A DNA stretch of 9,554 nt from a bacterium (GCA_028696285.1 JAQVHJ010000060.1:1-9554); one strand, 5' to 3'; shown: positions 1 to 5,630, counted from the first letter of the stretch. Translations and numbers: made by a program. The notes: generated by a model from the letters alone, not told the origin.

Positions 1-83
1 GGGACACGCTTAACAATTCAAATCTTCCATCATCACCCCCCACCCTCCACAATCCACTCCCCACTATGATAAAAATGAAAGAA

Positions 84-97
84 CCGTCCCTGTTTTT
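84..97. repeat. 14-bp inverted repeat, left copy
   Basis: The sequence CCGTCCCTGTTTTT lies just upstream of the -35 box of the first promoter. Its exact reverse complement, AAAAACAGGGACGG, is found at 4885-4898, overlapping the stop codon of the fourth NHL lipoprotein gene. The two copies therefore bracket the five-gene operon almost exactly. From memory, GAACCGTCCC-type words recur in bacterial REP-like repeats near REP-associated transposases; that link is an inference. The match could also be partly chance, since five of the fourteen bases are a T or A run. Confidence 0.55.
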
Positions 98-99
98 TC

Positions 100-128
100 T
101 TGACATTTATGGTAAAGCAATATATAAT
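100..128 (+). promoter_or_regulatory. Sigma-70 promoter of the five-gene envelope operon (perfect consensus)
   Basis: TTGACA at 100-105 and TATAAT at 123-128 are separated by exactly 17 bp, a full match to the housekeeping sigma-70 consensus. Transcription should start near 134-136, giving a 5' untranslated stretch of only about 15 nt before the ATG at 151. The promoter also settles the start of the first gene, because the upstream in-frame start codons (TTG at 100, ATG at 127 and 130) lie inside or next to the promoter boxes and would not be in the transcript. Such a promoter should be strong and constitutive unless a repressor acts; no clear operator is visible. Confidence 0.87.
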
Positions 129-150
129 GATGAAAAGAACGGGGATTTCA

Positions 151-903
151 ATGAAAAAAGTTGCCAAATGTTGTTCAATTATCTTCCTATTTATTATAAT
201 TTTCTCATTTAGTTCGGAGGCGTCCATTCTATTTGAAACGGGACTGAACAGTTCAAAACAATTCTATGATGAGTATGGGGAATCTGTAAAGAAACATGGG
301 GTTTCATACCAGTTCGGAATTCATTACCGGCATCAGCTAAAAAATGAAAGATACGCCCTTCGAGTCGGCCTTCTTCTTTCAAACTGGCATCTTAAGCATG
401 AATATGAATATAACCAGGATTCCCTTCCCCTTCCTTTTGAACCCTTCACAAGTTTTGACCGGTATGATATTGCAATTGAGGTTGATGAACATTGGAGTTC
501 ATTTCAAATTCCTGTATTACTTGAAACGCACATATCTCCTCTTGTTTATTTTTTAACAGGATTTATTTTTGTATTTGAGAATGCTGCGGAATATGAAGCA
601 TCTGCAGATGCCACCCTTTATGATGATATCGTTGATACTTCCTATTCATATACGGATATAAAAGAGATATCCGCCGAATTTGATTCCAATTACGATAAGG
701 ATGACCTTGAAAATGATATTTACCTTACGATTGGGACAGGAATGCGTATAGATAAGTCCGTTTACTTCCTGTCCCCGGAAATTACATTTTCTTACTGCTT
801 AACACCTGACAGGAAAAATTGGGAGATTGAAAAACCTGTTCAATATTTTTTCAGGTTTTCATTATTAATCGAGTTCGATATAGAAAATAAAATTAACTTT
901 TAA
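151..903 (+). CDS. Outer-membrane beta-barrel-like protein (porin-family type, 250 aa)
   Basis: Predicted 250-residue exported protein. The ATG at 151 is chosen because a GGGG-containing ribosome site lies about 6 bases before it and the promoter boxes exclude the upstream starts. Residues 1-26 form a signal peptide: a Lys-containing start, a long Ile/Phe-rich core, and a probable cleavage after SEA. The mature part has alternating strands typical of small barrels: GVSYQFGIHYRHQ, YALRVGLLLSNW, SSFQIPVLLETHISP, YFLTGFIFVF, DIYLTIGTGMRI and FFRFSLLIEFDI, and it ends in Phe, the usual C-terminal residue of outer-membrane proteins. The F-Q-I-P-V-L-L-E plus later G-F/G-T-G pattern resembles the PorT-like/OMP_b-brl families, but no specific function is recognisable. 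An acidic Asp/Tyr/Glu-rich stretch around residues 140-180 may be a loop. It is the first gene of the operon, 17 bp before the first NHL lipoprotein, so it may serve as outer-membrane partner of those proteins (inference). Confidence 0.75.
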   Translation: MKKVAKCCSIIFLFIIIFSFSSEASILFETGLNSSKQFYDEYGESVKKHGVSYQFGIHYRHQLKNERYALRVGLLLSNWHLKHEYEYNQDSLPLPFEPFTSFDRYDIAIEVDEHWSSFQIPVLLETHISPLVYFLTGFIFVFENAAEYEASADATLYDDIVDTSYSYTDIKEISAEFDSNYDKDDLENDIYLTIGTGMRIDKSVYFLSPEITFSYCLTPDRKNWEIEKPVQYFFRFSLLIEFDIENKINF

Positions 904-920
904 AAATACCGTGAGGGAAA

Positions 921-1883
921 ATGAAAAAAGTAATAATGCTTACTTCATTGTTTTTAATTCTATTTATCTCTTCATGTGTTCCTCCCGATATATTTGAACC
1001 GGGAGAATTGAAACAGTTAACGGAGAAAATTGTTTTCTGCGGAACTTTCGGGGTACCGGGAACTGCAGACGGTCAGTTAAATAACGCATGGGATATAACC
1101 GCAGATAAGGACGGCAATATCTATGTTGCAGATACGGGAAATAACCGTATTCAGAAATTCGGACCCAAAGGAAATTTCATTATGAAGTGGGGAACTCCCG
1201 GAACTGGAAATGGCCAATTTTCAGCACCGCAGGCAATAAAGATTGATTCCTCGGGAAATCTCTTGGTCTTAGATACAGGAAATAATAGGATTCAAAAATT
1301 CACCACGGACGGTAGATTCCTCATGAAATTCGGAGAAACCGGAACAGGAGATGGACAATTTCAACAGCCTTATGACATTGGAATTGATCCAAGAAACGGA
1401 AATATTATCGTCGCGGATACAGGAAATTATCGAGTCCAGGTATTTAATTCAAAGGGCAAATTTATTCGTAAGTGGGGAGAATTGGGAAGCGGTAACTATC
1501 AGTTTATCTCTCTATTTTCTCTTGATGTTGATCATTTAGGAAATATCTATACATTAGACCTTGGAACCCGTGTATTAAAAAAATTCAACCCGGACGGTAA
1601 GATTTTAAGGAAATGGGGACAAGTCGGTATAAATGATTCTGAATGGCAGACCCCTTTTAGGCTTGCGGTTGATCCGAACGGATATGTTTATATGACCGAC
1701 ATTGCAAAATATAACGTTATAAAATTCACTCCACAGGGTGATTTCGTAATGACTTGGGGGGAGATGGGGGGTGCACCACAATACTTCATCTCCCCGGTGG
1801 CGGTTTATGCCGATGAAACAAACATTTATGTAAGTGATTTAGGAGTAGGATCAATAAAAATATTTCGAACTATTTTGGAATAA
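921..1883 (+). CDS. NHL-repeat beta-propeller lipoprotein, paralog 1 (320 aa)
   Basis: Predicted lipoprotein with a lipobox I16-S17-S18-C19 after a hydrophobic signal sequence; signal peptidase II should cleave before Cys19. The next residues (Val-Pro-Pro) contain no inner-membrane retention Asp at +2, so outer-membrane or surface placement is likely if the Lol rule applies. After a linker (20-38) come six NHL blades at about 39-87, 88-134, 135-182, 183-229, 230-276 and 277-320. Each is built as (K)WG..G..GQF..P..I.ID..GNIYV.DTGNNRIQKF...G.F. Six blades suggest a closed beta-propeller. NHL propellers usually bind proteins or other ligands; some are enzymes, but no catalytic motif is recognised here. 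A GAGGGA ribosome site lies a few bases before the ATG. Two G6 tracts at 1756-1761 and 1766-1771 lie in blade 6. It is the first of four tandem paralogs sharing the C-V-x-P-D-x-F-E-P start of the mature protein. Confidence 0.88.
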   Translation: MKKVIMLTSLFLILFISSCVPPDIFEPGELKQLTEKIVFCGTFGVPGTADGQLNNAWDITADKDGNIYVADTGNNRIQKFGPKGNFIMKWGTPGTGNGQFSAPQAIKIDSSGNLLVLDTGNNRIQKFTTDGRFLMKFGETGTGDGQFQQPYDIGIDPRNGNIIVADTGNYRVQVFNSKGKFIRKWGELGSGNYQFISLFSLDVDHLGNIYTLDLGTRVLKKFNPDGKILRKWGQVGINDSEWQTPFRLAVDPNGYVYMTDIAKYNVIKFTPQGDFVMTWGEMGGAPQYFISPVAVYADETNIYVSDLGVGSIKIFRTILE

Positions 1884-1958
1884 GGGAACAATCGTTGAAA
1901 AATTTGAATAATATCTTTTTTAAATATAAAAATCTTAAAAATAAAAATGGGCAGTAAA

Positions 1959-2921
1959 ATGAAAAAACTTTTTCTTCTCTTTTTCATCTCATTCATTTTA
2001 TTCATGACATCCTGTGTTCCGCCGGATATCTTTGAACCGGAAGAATTAAAACCATTGACAGAAAAAGTAATCTTTTGTGGTACTTTCGGTTTTTCGGGAC
2101 CGTTAGATGGTATGTTAATCAGTCCATATGACCTCACAACCGATAAAGAAGGAAATATCTATGTTGCCGATACGGGAAATAACCGAATTCAAAAATTCAG
2201 CAGTTCCGGTGAGTTTCTTATGAAGTGGGGAACTCTGGGAACTGGAAATGGCCAATTTAACAGCCCTTTGGCTATCACAACGGATTGTTCAGGAAATATC
2301 CTGGTTCTGGATACAGCAAATAACCGGATACAGAAATTCTCACCTGACGGTAAATTTCTCATGAAATTCGGTGAACCGGGAACCGGCGATGGCCAATTCC
2401 AAACCCCGTATGATTTTGCTGTTGATCCGAGAAATGGAAATATTATCGTTGCTGATACAGGAAATGCAAGAATCCAGGTCTTTAATTCTAAAGGTAAATT
2501 TATAAGAAAATGGGGAGAGCCCGGAATTGGAAATTATCAGTTCAGTACCTTATTTTCAGTTGATGTTGATCATCTGGGAAATATTTACACTTTAGACCTT
2601 GGATTAGGAATAATTAAAAAATTTAACTCCAACGGGAAAATATTGAGAAAATGGGGACAGGTTGGTACAAATGATGCCGAATGGCAGGTTCCTTATAGAC
2701 TTGCGGTTGATACTGCAGGATATGTTTATGTCACTGATATTGGCTCGTTTAAAATAATGAAATTTTCTCCTCAGGGTGATTTCATTTTAAAATGGGGAAA
2801 ACAAGGGGGAGAACCTCAGAATTTTATGTCACCGCTGGGATTATTTGCGGATAAATCAAATATATATGTAATCGATTTTATGTTTTGCTCTATAAAAATA
2901 TTTAAAATTGTTTTAGAATAA
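1959..2921 (+). CDS. NHL-repeat beta-propeller lipoprotein, paralog 2 (320 aa)
   Basis: Predicted lipoprotein, same length and plan as paralog 1: signal peptide 1-18, lipobox M16-T17-S18-C19, conserved C-V-P-P-D-I-F-E-P linker, and six NHL blades from about residue 39. The ATG at 1959 is preferred over the in-frame ATG at 1947 because it gives the MKK start shared by the paralogs and has a weak GGGCAG site upstream, whereas 1947 has none. Blade 3 reads DPRNGNIIVADTGN and blade 4 VDHLGNIYTLDL, as in paralogs 1 and 3, but synonymous codons differ widely, so the copies are not recent. The 75-bp gap from paralog 1 is the longest inside the operon and AT-rich; a TTGAAA at 1895 with a poor -10 could be a weak secondary promoter. 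Ligand unknown. Confidence 0.88.
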   Translation: MKKLFLLFFISFILFMTSCVPPDIFEPEELKPLTEKVIFCGTFGFSGPLDGMLISPYDLTTDKEGNIYVADTGNNRIQKFSSSGEFLMKWGTLGTGNGQFNSPLAITTDCSGNILVLDTANNRIQKFSPDGKFLMKFGEPGTGDGQFQTPYDFAVDPRNGNIIVADTGNARIQVFNSKGKFIRKWGEPGIGNYQFSTLFSVDVDHLGNIYTLDLGLGIIKKFNSNGKILRKWGQVGTNDAEWQVPYRLAVDTAGYVYVTDIGSFKIMKFSPQGDFILKWGKQGGEPQNFMSPLGLFADKSNIYVIDFMFCSIKIFKIVLE

Positions 2922-2938
2922 AAAATTTGGAGGTCCAA

Positions 2939-3901
2939 ATGAAAAAAGCACTGTTTTTCCTTTTCCTTTCTATCATATTACTTCTCTCATCCTGTGTTCC
3001 TCCTGATATTTTTGAGCCGGGACAGCTTCAGAAATTAACAGAAAAAATTGTATTCTACAGGACATTCGGGTTTCCCGGAGCATTAGAAGGCCAATTTAAT
3101 GCCCCGTATGATATTACGGCTGATAAAGACGGGAATATTTATGTCGCCGATACAGGAAATCATCGCATACAAAAATTTGATCACAGGGGAAGATTTTTAA
3201 AATCATGGGGAACACCGGGAACAGGAGATGGCGAGCTTAACACTCCCATAGCTATTCGTTTGGATTCTACAGGAAATGTCTGGGTTTTGGATCTCGGAAA
3301 TTCAAGGCTCCAAAAATTCACTCCAAACGGTAAGTATCTCATGCAGTTTGGTGAAGGGGGAACAGGAAACGGACAATTTTCATCCCCTTACGATTTTGCC
3401 ATTGATCCAAGAAATGGAAATATTATTGTCGCAGATACTGGAAATTTTAGAGTGCAAGTATTTAATTCAAAAGGACAATTTATCAGACAATGGGGAGAGT
3501 CAGGAACAGGTAATTACCAGTTTACTGCAATATATTCTGTTGACATTGATCACCTTGGCAATATATATACATTAGATATCGCTCAGCAATTACTGAAAAA
3601 GTTTAATTCTCAGGGAAAGATCCTTAAGAAATGGGGGCAAGCAGGACAGGGAGATTCTGAATGGTTAATGCCTTATCGATTAGCTGTAGATGAAGCCGGA
3701 TATATCTATGTTGCTGATGGCGGAAATTATAAAGTACTGAAATTTGACCCGAACGGAACCTTTCTCGGAAAATTCGGGAAAATGGGGGGGGTTCCACAAG
3801 ATTTTATCATGCCCTTCGGTATATTTGCAAGGCAGAATAAAATTTATGTTTCAGACATTGGACTTACTCAGATAAAAATCTTTGAAGTTATAATGGAATA
3901 A
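2939..3901 (+). CDS. NHL-repeat beta-propeller lipoprotein, paralog 3 (320 aa)
   Basis: Predicted lipoprotein with lipobox L16-S17-S18-C19 and the shared C-V-P-P-D-I-F-E-P beginning of the mature protein, followed by six NHL blades. The ATG at 2939 is chosen over an upstream TTG (2927) because a full GGAGGT site at 2929-2934 sits 4 bases before it and overlaps that TTG. Only 17 bp separate it from paralog 2, so co-transcription is near certain. Blade 1 carries ADTGNHRIQKF, blade 3 DPRNGNIIVADTGN and blade 5 DEAGYIYVADGGN. An eight-G homopolymer at 3784-3791 encodes Met-Gly-Gly-Val in blade 6; slippage there would alter or truncate the last blade and could vary expression (inference). Function otherwise as for the other paralogs: a lipid-anchored binding propeller with unknown ligand. 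Confidence 0.88.
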   Translation: MKKALFFLFLSIILLLSSCVPPDIFEPGQLQKLTEKIVFYRTFGFPGALEGQFNAPYDITADKDGNIYVADTGNHRIQKFDHRGRFLKSWGTPGTGDGELNTPIAIRLDSTGNVWVLDLGNSRLQKFTPNGKYLMQFGEGGTGNGQFSSPYDFAIDPRNGNIIVADTGNFRVQVFNSKGQFIRQWGESGTGNYQFTAIYSVDIDHLGNIYTLDIAQQLLKKFNSQGKILKKWGQAGQGDSEWLMPYRLAVDEAGYIYVADGGNYKVLKFDPNGTFLGKFGKMGGVPQDFIMPFGIFARQNKIYVSDIGLTQIKIFEVIME

Positions 3902-3926
3902 CCTCAATACCATAAAGGAGTATGAT

Positions 3927-4886
3927 ATGAAAAAAATAATCTTATTCAGTCTTTTATTAATTACAATCATCCTCACATCATGCGTAAAACCGGATGTGTT
4001 CGAACCAAAAGTCTCCGATTTCTCTCTTTCAGAAAGAGCCGTATTTATTTGCCAATTTGGATTCCCTGGGCCGCTGCCCGGAATGTTAACATCTCCTTTT
4101 GGCGTTACTGTCGATAACGAAGGAAATATCTATGTCGCAGATACTGGCGGTGATCGTATTCAGAAATTCAATTCACGGGGTGAGTTCATTCTTGGATTTG
4201 GAAGTACCGGAAATTTAAATGGACAGATGAATCTTCCATATTCAATCAAAATTGATGAAAAAAATTCTTTATGGGTTGTTGATACAGGGAATGCCCGAAT
4301 TCAAAGATTTGATTCCAATGGCAAATTTTTAATGAAATTCGGGGAACCGGGAACCGCGAACGGGCAATTTAACAGCTGCATGGATTTGGCTGTTCATGGT
4401 GGAAATATTTTCGTTTTAGATGTGGGAAATTCTCGGGTGCAGGTTTTTGATTTTCATGGAAAGTTTTTATATAAATGGGGGCAAAGCGGTCCCGATCCCA
4501 AGGACTTTCAAGCACCATTCGGGATCACGGTTGATCACCTCGGATATGTTTACATCTCTGATCTCAGCGGTCAGATTAAAAAATATACTTCAAAAGGTAA
4601 GTTTATTAAAGCATGGGGAACCGTTGGAACTGAAGACGGCCAATTCCAATCGCCTTCCAGGGTCGCTGCAGATCCCTTCGGATATATCTATGTTGCTGAC
4701 ACTGCAAATTTACGGATCCAGAAATTTAATTCTGACGGTGAATTTATAATGAAATTCGGAAAAAATGACGGCGGCAGCTACACCTTCATGGCCCCATATG
4801 GAATCTATGCAGATAATCAAAATAAAGTCTATGTAACCGATGTCGGATACTGCAATGTAAAAGTTTTCCAGATGAAATTGAAATAA
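3927..4886 (+). CDS. NHL-repeat beta-propeller lipoprotein, paralog 4, most diverged (319 aa)
   Basis: Predicted lipoprotein with lipobox L16-T17-S18-C19; AAAGGAG at 3914-3920 lies 6 bases before the ATG. The mature start is C-V-K-P-D-V-F-E-P, with Lys replacing the first Pro of the others. Six NHL blades begin at about residue 40, with signatures GNIYVADTGGDRIQKF, WVVDTGNARIQRF, NIFVLDVGNSRVQVF, VDHLGYVYISDL, GYIYVADTANLRIQKF and KVYVTDVGYCNVKVF. It differs from paralogs 1-3 by lacking the DPRNG insert in blade 3, by using a standard DGQFQSP loop in blade 5 where the others have an Asp/Ser/Ala-Glu-Trp loop, and by a different linker (KVSDFSLSERAVF). It is the outlier of the set and either the oldest copy or functionally separate. 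It is the last gene of the operon; no convincing intrinsic terminator follows directly. Confidence 0.88.
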   Translation: MKKIILFSLLLITIILTSCVKPDVFEPKVSDFSLSERAVFICQFGFPGPLPGMLTSPFGVTVDNEGNIYVADTGGDRIQKFNSRGEFILGFGSTGNLNGQMNLPYSIKIDEKNSLWVVDTGNARIQRFDSNGKFLMKFGEPGTANGQFNSCMDLAVHGGNIFVLDVGNSRVQVFDFHGKFLYKWGQSGPDPKDFQAPFGITVDHLGYVYISDLSGQIKKYTSKGKFIKAWGTVGTEDGQFQSPSRVAADPFGYIYVADTANLRIQKFNSDGEFIMKFGKNDGGSYTFMAPYGIYADNQNKVYVTDVGYCNVKVFQMKLK

Positions 4887-4898
4887 AAACAGGGACGG
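4885..4898. repeat. 14-bp inverted repeat, right copy
   Basis: AAAAACAGGGACGG overlaps the last bases of the paralog 4 stop codon and is the exact reverse complement of 84-97. Together the two copies frame the operon with its promoter inside. No transposase gene lies between them and no target-site duplication was recognised. Confidence 0.55.
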
Positions 4899-4942
4899 AT
4901 AGAAAAAAAGTTGAAAAATTGAATTGAATTACAAGAAGGATC

Positions 4943-4973
4943 TTTCACCGCAGAGGACGCTGAATTCGCAGAG
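4943..4973. repeat. CGCAGAG-type dispersed repeat relic
   Basis: Two CGCAGAG words (4949-4955 and 4967-4973) are embedded in TTTCACCGCAGAGGACGC-like sequence. From memory, very similar CACCGCAGAGG...CGCAGAG stretches recur between genes in many unrelated bacteria, often near short GxxExxY-protein genes; no such gene is present here. A related-looking TTCATG repeat occurs at 8498-8515. Assignment to a repeat family is an inference from remembered sequence. Confidence 0.4.
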
Positions 4974-4995
4974 AATATGAAATATTTAAATCTTG

Positions 4996-5083
4996 GAAAT
5001 AGAAATACCAATAGAAATAGACGGCTTCGTTTGAATTTTGTCTTCAAAACTATTTCTGTTTCTATTTCTGGTGTTTATATTTC
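4996..5083. repeat. Long imperfect inverted repeat (hairpin/MITE-like)
   Basis: The left arm (about 4996-5021, GAAATAGAAATACCAATAGA...) is an imperfect reverse complement of the right arm (about 5055-5083, TCTGTTTCTATTTCTGGTG...). A short inner stem TTTGAA (5030-5035)/TTCAAA (5043-5048) lies in the loop. The arms are low-complexity GAAATA/TATTTC sequence, so the pairing is partly a by-product of composition. It could fold at the 3' end of the operon transcript and help stabilise or end it, but there is no T-run after it. Confidence 0.45.
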
Positions 5084-5107
5084 TCATCCCGGAGGGATAG
5101 AACGGTA

Positions 5108-5131
5108 TTAGCCCACCATTTCAATGGTGGG
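5108..5131. repeat. Hairpin with TTAGCCC lead-in, copy A
   Basis: CCCACCATT (5112-5120) and AATGGTGGG (5123-5131) form a perfect 9-bp inverted repeat with a 2-nt spacer, preceded by TTAG. A CCCGGAGGGATAGAACGG block lies just upstream. The lack of a following T-tract argues against an intrinsic terminator. The layout matches copy B at 5233-5259, although the stem bases differ. Confidence 0.55.
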
Positions 5132-5232
5132 TGTGAATGAAGAAGAGAGTATTGCAGAGTTCAAATAAATCAAAGCAAAACAAAATAATATTTATGTAAT
5201 GTTTATTTTACAGATTACAAGTTACAGATTCT

Positions 5233-5259
5233 TTAGCCCTGCATCCATGTGGTGCAGGG
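5233..5259. repeat. Hairpin with TTAGCCC lead-in, copy B
   Basis: CCCTGCA (5237-5243) pairs with TGCAGGG (5253-5259), and inner CCA/TGG (5245-5247/5250-5252) can extend the stem past one unpaired T. It shares TTAGCCC and the terminal GGG with copy A, but the inner stem sequence is different and still complementary. That suggests a structure-conserved repeat element rather than chance. Confidence 0.5.
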
Positions 5260-5314
5260 ACAGGTCACGATGAAGGTTGCTAAGTACCCTGTATTAAAAA
5301 ATATTATCTCAAAT

Positions 5315-5343
5315 TTGACTTTTCCGAAAAAATATGTTATACT
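5315..5343 (+). promoter_or_regulatory. Sigma-70 promoter with extended -10, upstream of the leader and beta-helix gene
   Basis: TTGACT (5315-5320) and TATACT (5338-5343) are spaced by 17 bp, each with a single mismatch to consensus, and TG at 5335-5336 gives an extended -10 element. The surrounding DNA is AT-rich. Transcription should begin near 5350, right at the first GGTGAA repeat, leaving a leader of about 280 nt before the GTG at 5631. This makes the beta-helix gene a separate transcription unit from the NHL operon. Confidence 0.78.
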
Positions 5344-5349
5344 ATATTA

Positions 5350-5630
5350 CAAGGTGAACCCCTACAGGTAAATCCTTCCATTGGTAAAGCCCACCAGGTG
5401 AATCTAAGTTATTTAATTAAACAAATTTGATGGATTTCTCTTAAAAAGAGGAGAAAGGAAAGATGAAGACGTAAAAAGTCTAAAACATCAATATAATACC
5501 ACATCCAGGTGAAACCCTACAGGAAAATCCCCATTCTAAAAGCATCTGATCGATGCCTGAATTCCCCCTGGCGAAACCGGGCAGGTGAAACCTTTTCTGG
5601 TTAAATATTAATAAAACCGGAGAGGAGCCC
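5350..5630 (+). promoter_or_regulatory. Long repeat-bearing 5' leader of the beta-helix gene (candidate structured RNA)
   Basis: About 280 nt of untranslated RNA between the predicted transcription start and the gene. It contains eight copies of GGTRAANCC or close variants at 5353, 5367, 5383, 5397, 5508, 5522, 5570 and 5584. Most neighbours are exactly 14 nt apart (14, 16, 14 in the first cluster; 14 and 14 in the second), within a unit like CAGGTGAAACCCTA. A degenerate unit (CTAAAAGCA) sits at 5536, again 14 nt on. Nearly every copy can form a tiny GG-N5-CC hairpin with an A-rich loop. Clear short stems are GCATC/GATGC (5542-5556) and CCTGG/CCGGG around CGAAA (5567-5581). CCAGG at 5394-5398 and 5505-5509 could pair alternatively with CCTGG at 5567-5571. 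Between the clusters lies TTTCTC...GAGAAA (5435-5456) and a three-codon frame ATG-AAG-ACG-TAA at 5463-5474 after AGGAG. No known riboswitch class was recognised. Confidence 0.55.

Larger units (their letters stand above)
4887..5314. other. Gene-free intergenic stretch rich in repeat relics and hairpins
   Basis: No credible gene, RNA gene or long open frame is seen. In order it holds: the right copy of the 14-bp inverted repeat; a CGCAGAG-containing relic (4943-4973); a long imperfect inverted repeat (4996-5083); and two hairpins that share a TTAGCCC lead-in (5108-5131 and 5233-5259). The stretch ends in AT-rich sequence just before the next promoter. The pattern fits a site where short dispersed repeats have accumulated. 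Any transcription terminator for the upstream operon must be among these hairpins, but none is followed by a T-tract. Confidence 0.6.

Noticed and set aside
100..150. Upstream in-frame starts (TTG 100, ATG 127, ATG 130) for the barrel gene
   Set aside because: They fall inside or next to the -35 and -10 boxes, would not be transcribed, and would place charged residues before a good signal peptide that starts at 151.
33..227. 64-codon minus-strand frame across the first promoter
   Set aside because: It overlaps a perfect sigma-70 promoter and the start of the barrel gene on the other strand, and has no ribosome site or recognisable domain.
1895..1924. Possible internal promoter between NHL paralogs 1 and 2 (TTGAAA with TTAAAT)
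   Set aside because: The -10 matches only four of six bases at 18-bp spacing in AT-rich DNA; too weak to list as a feature.
5112..5131. Perfect hairpin as intrinsic terminator of the NHL operon
   Set aside because: No T-tract follows on either strand and it lies over 220 bp beyond the stop codon; it is better explained as a repeat hairpin.
5350..5431. Leader as a decayed coding region
   Set aside because: One frame reads G-E-(P/T)-L-Q-(V/E)-N-P in both clusters, but there is no start codon with a ribosome site, and stops follow quickly in both places.
5353..5592. Repeats in the leader as a CRISPR array
   Set aside because: Units are only 9-14 nt, imperfect, without uniform spacers, and no cas genes are near.
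5350..5630. Leader as a cyclic-di-GMP (GEMM) or other known riboswitch
   Set aside because: CAGGTAAATCC...GGTAAAGCC faintly recalls the GEMM core, but the stems between these words are too short and other invariant parts are missing.
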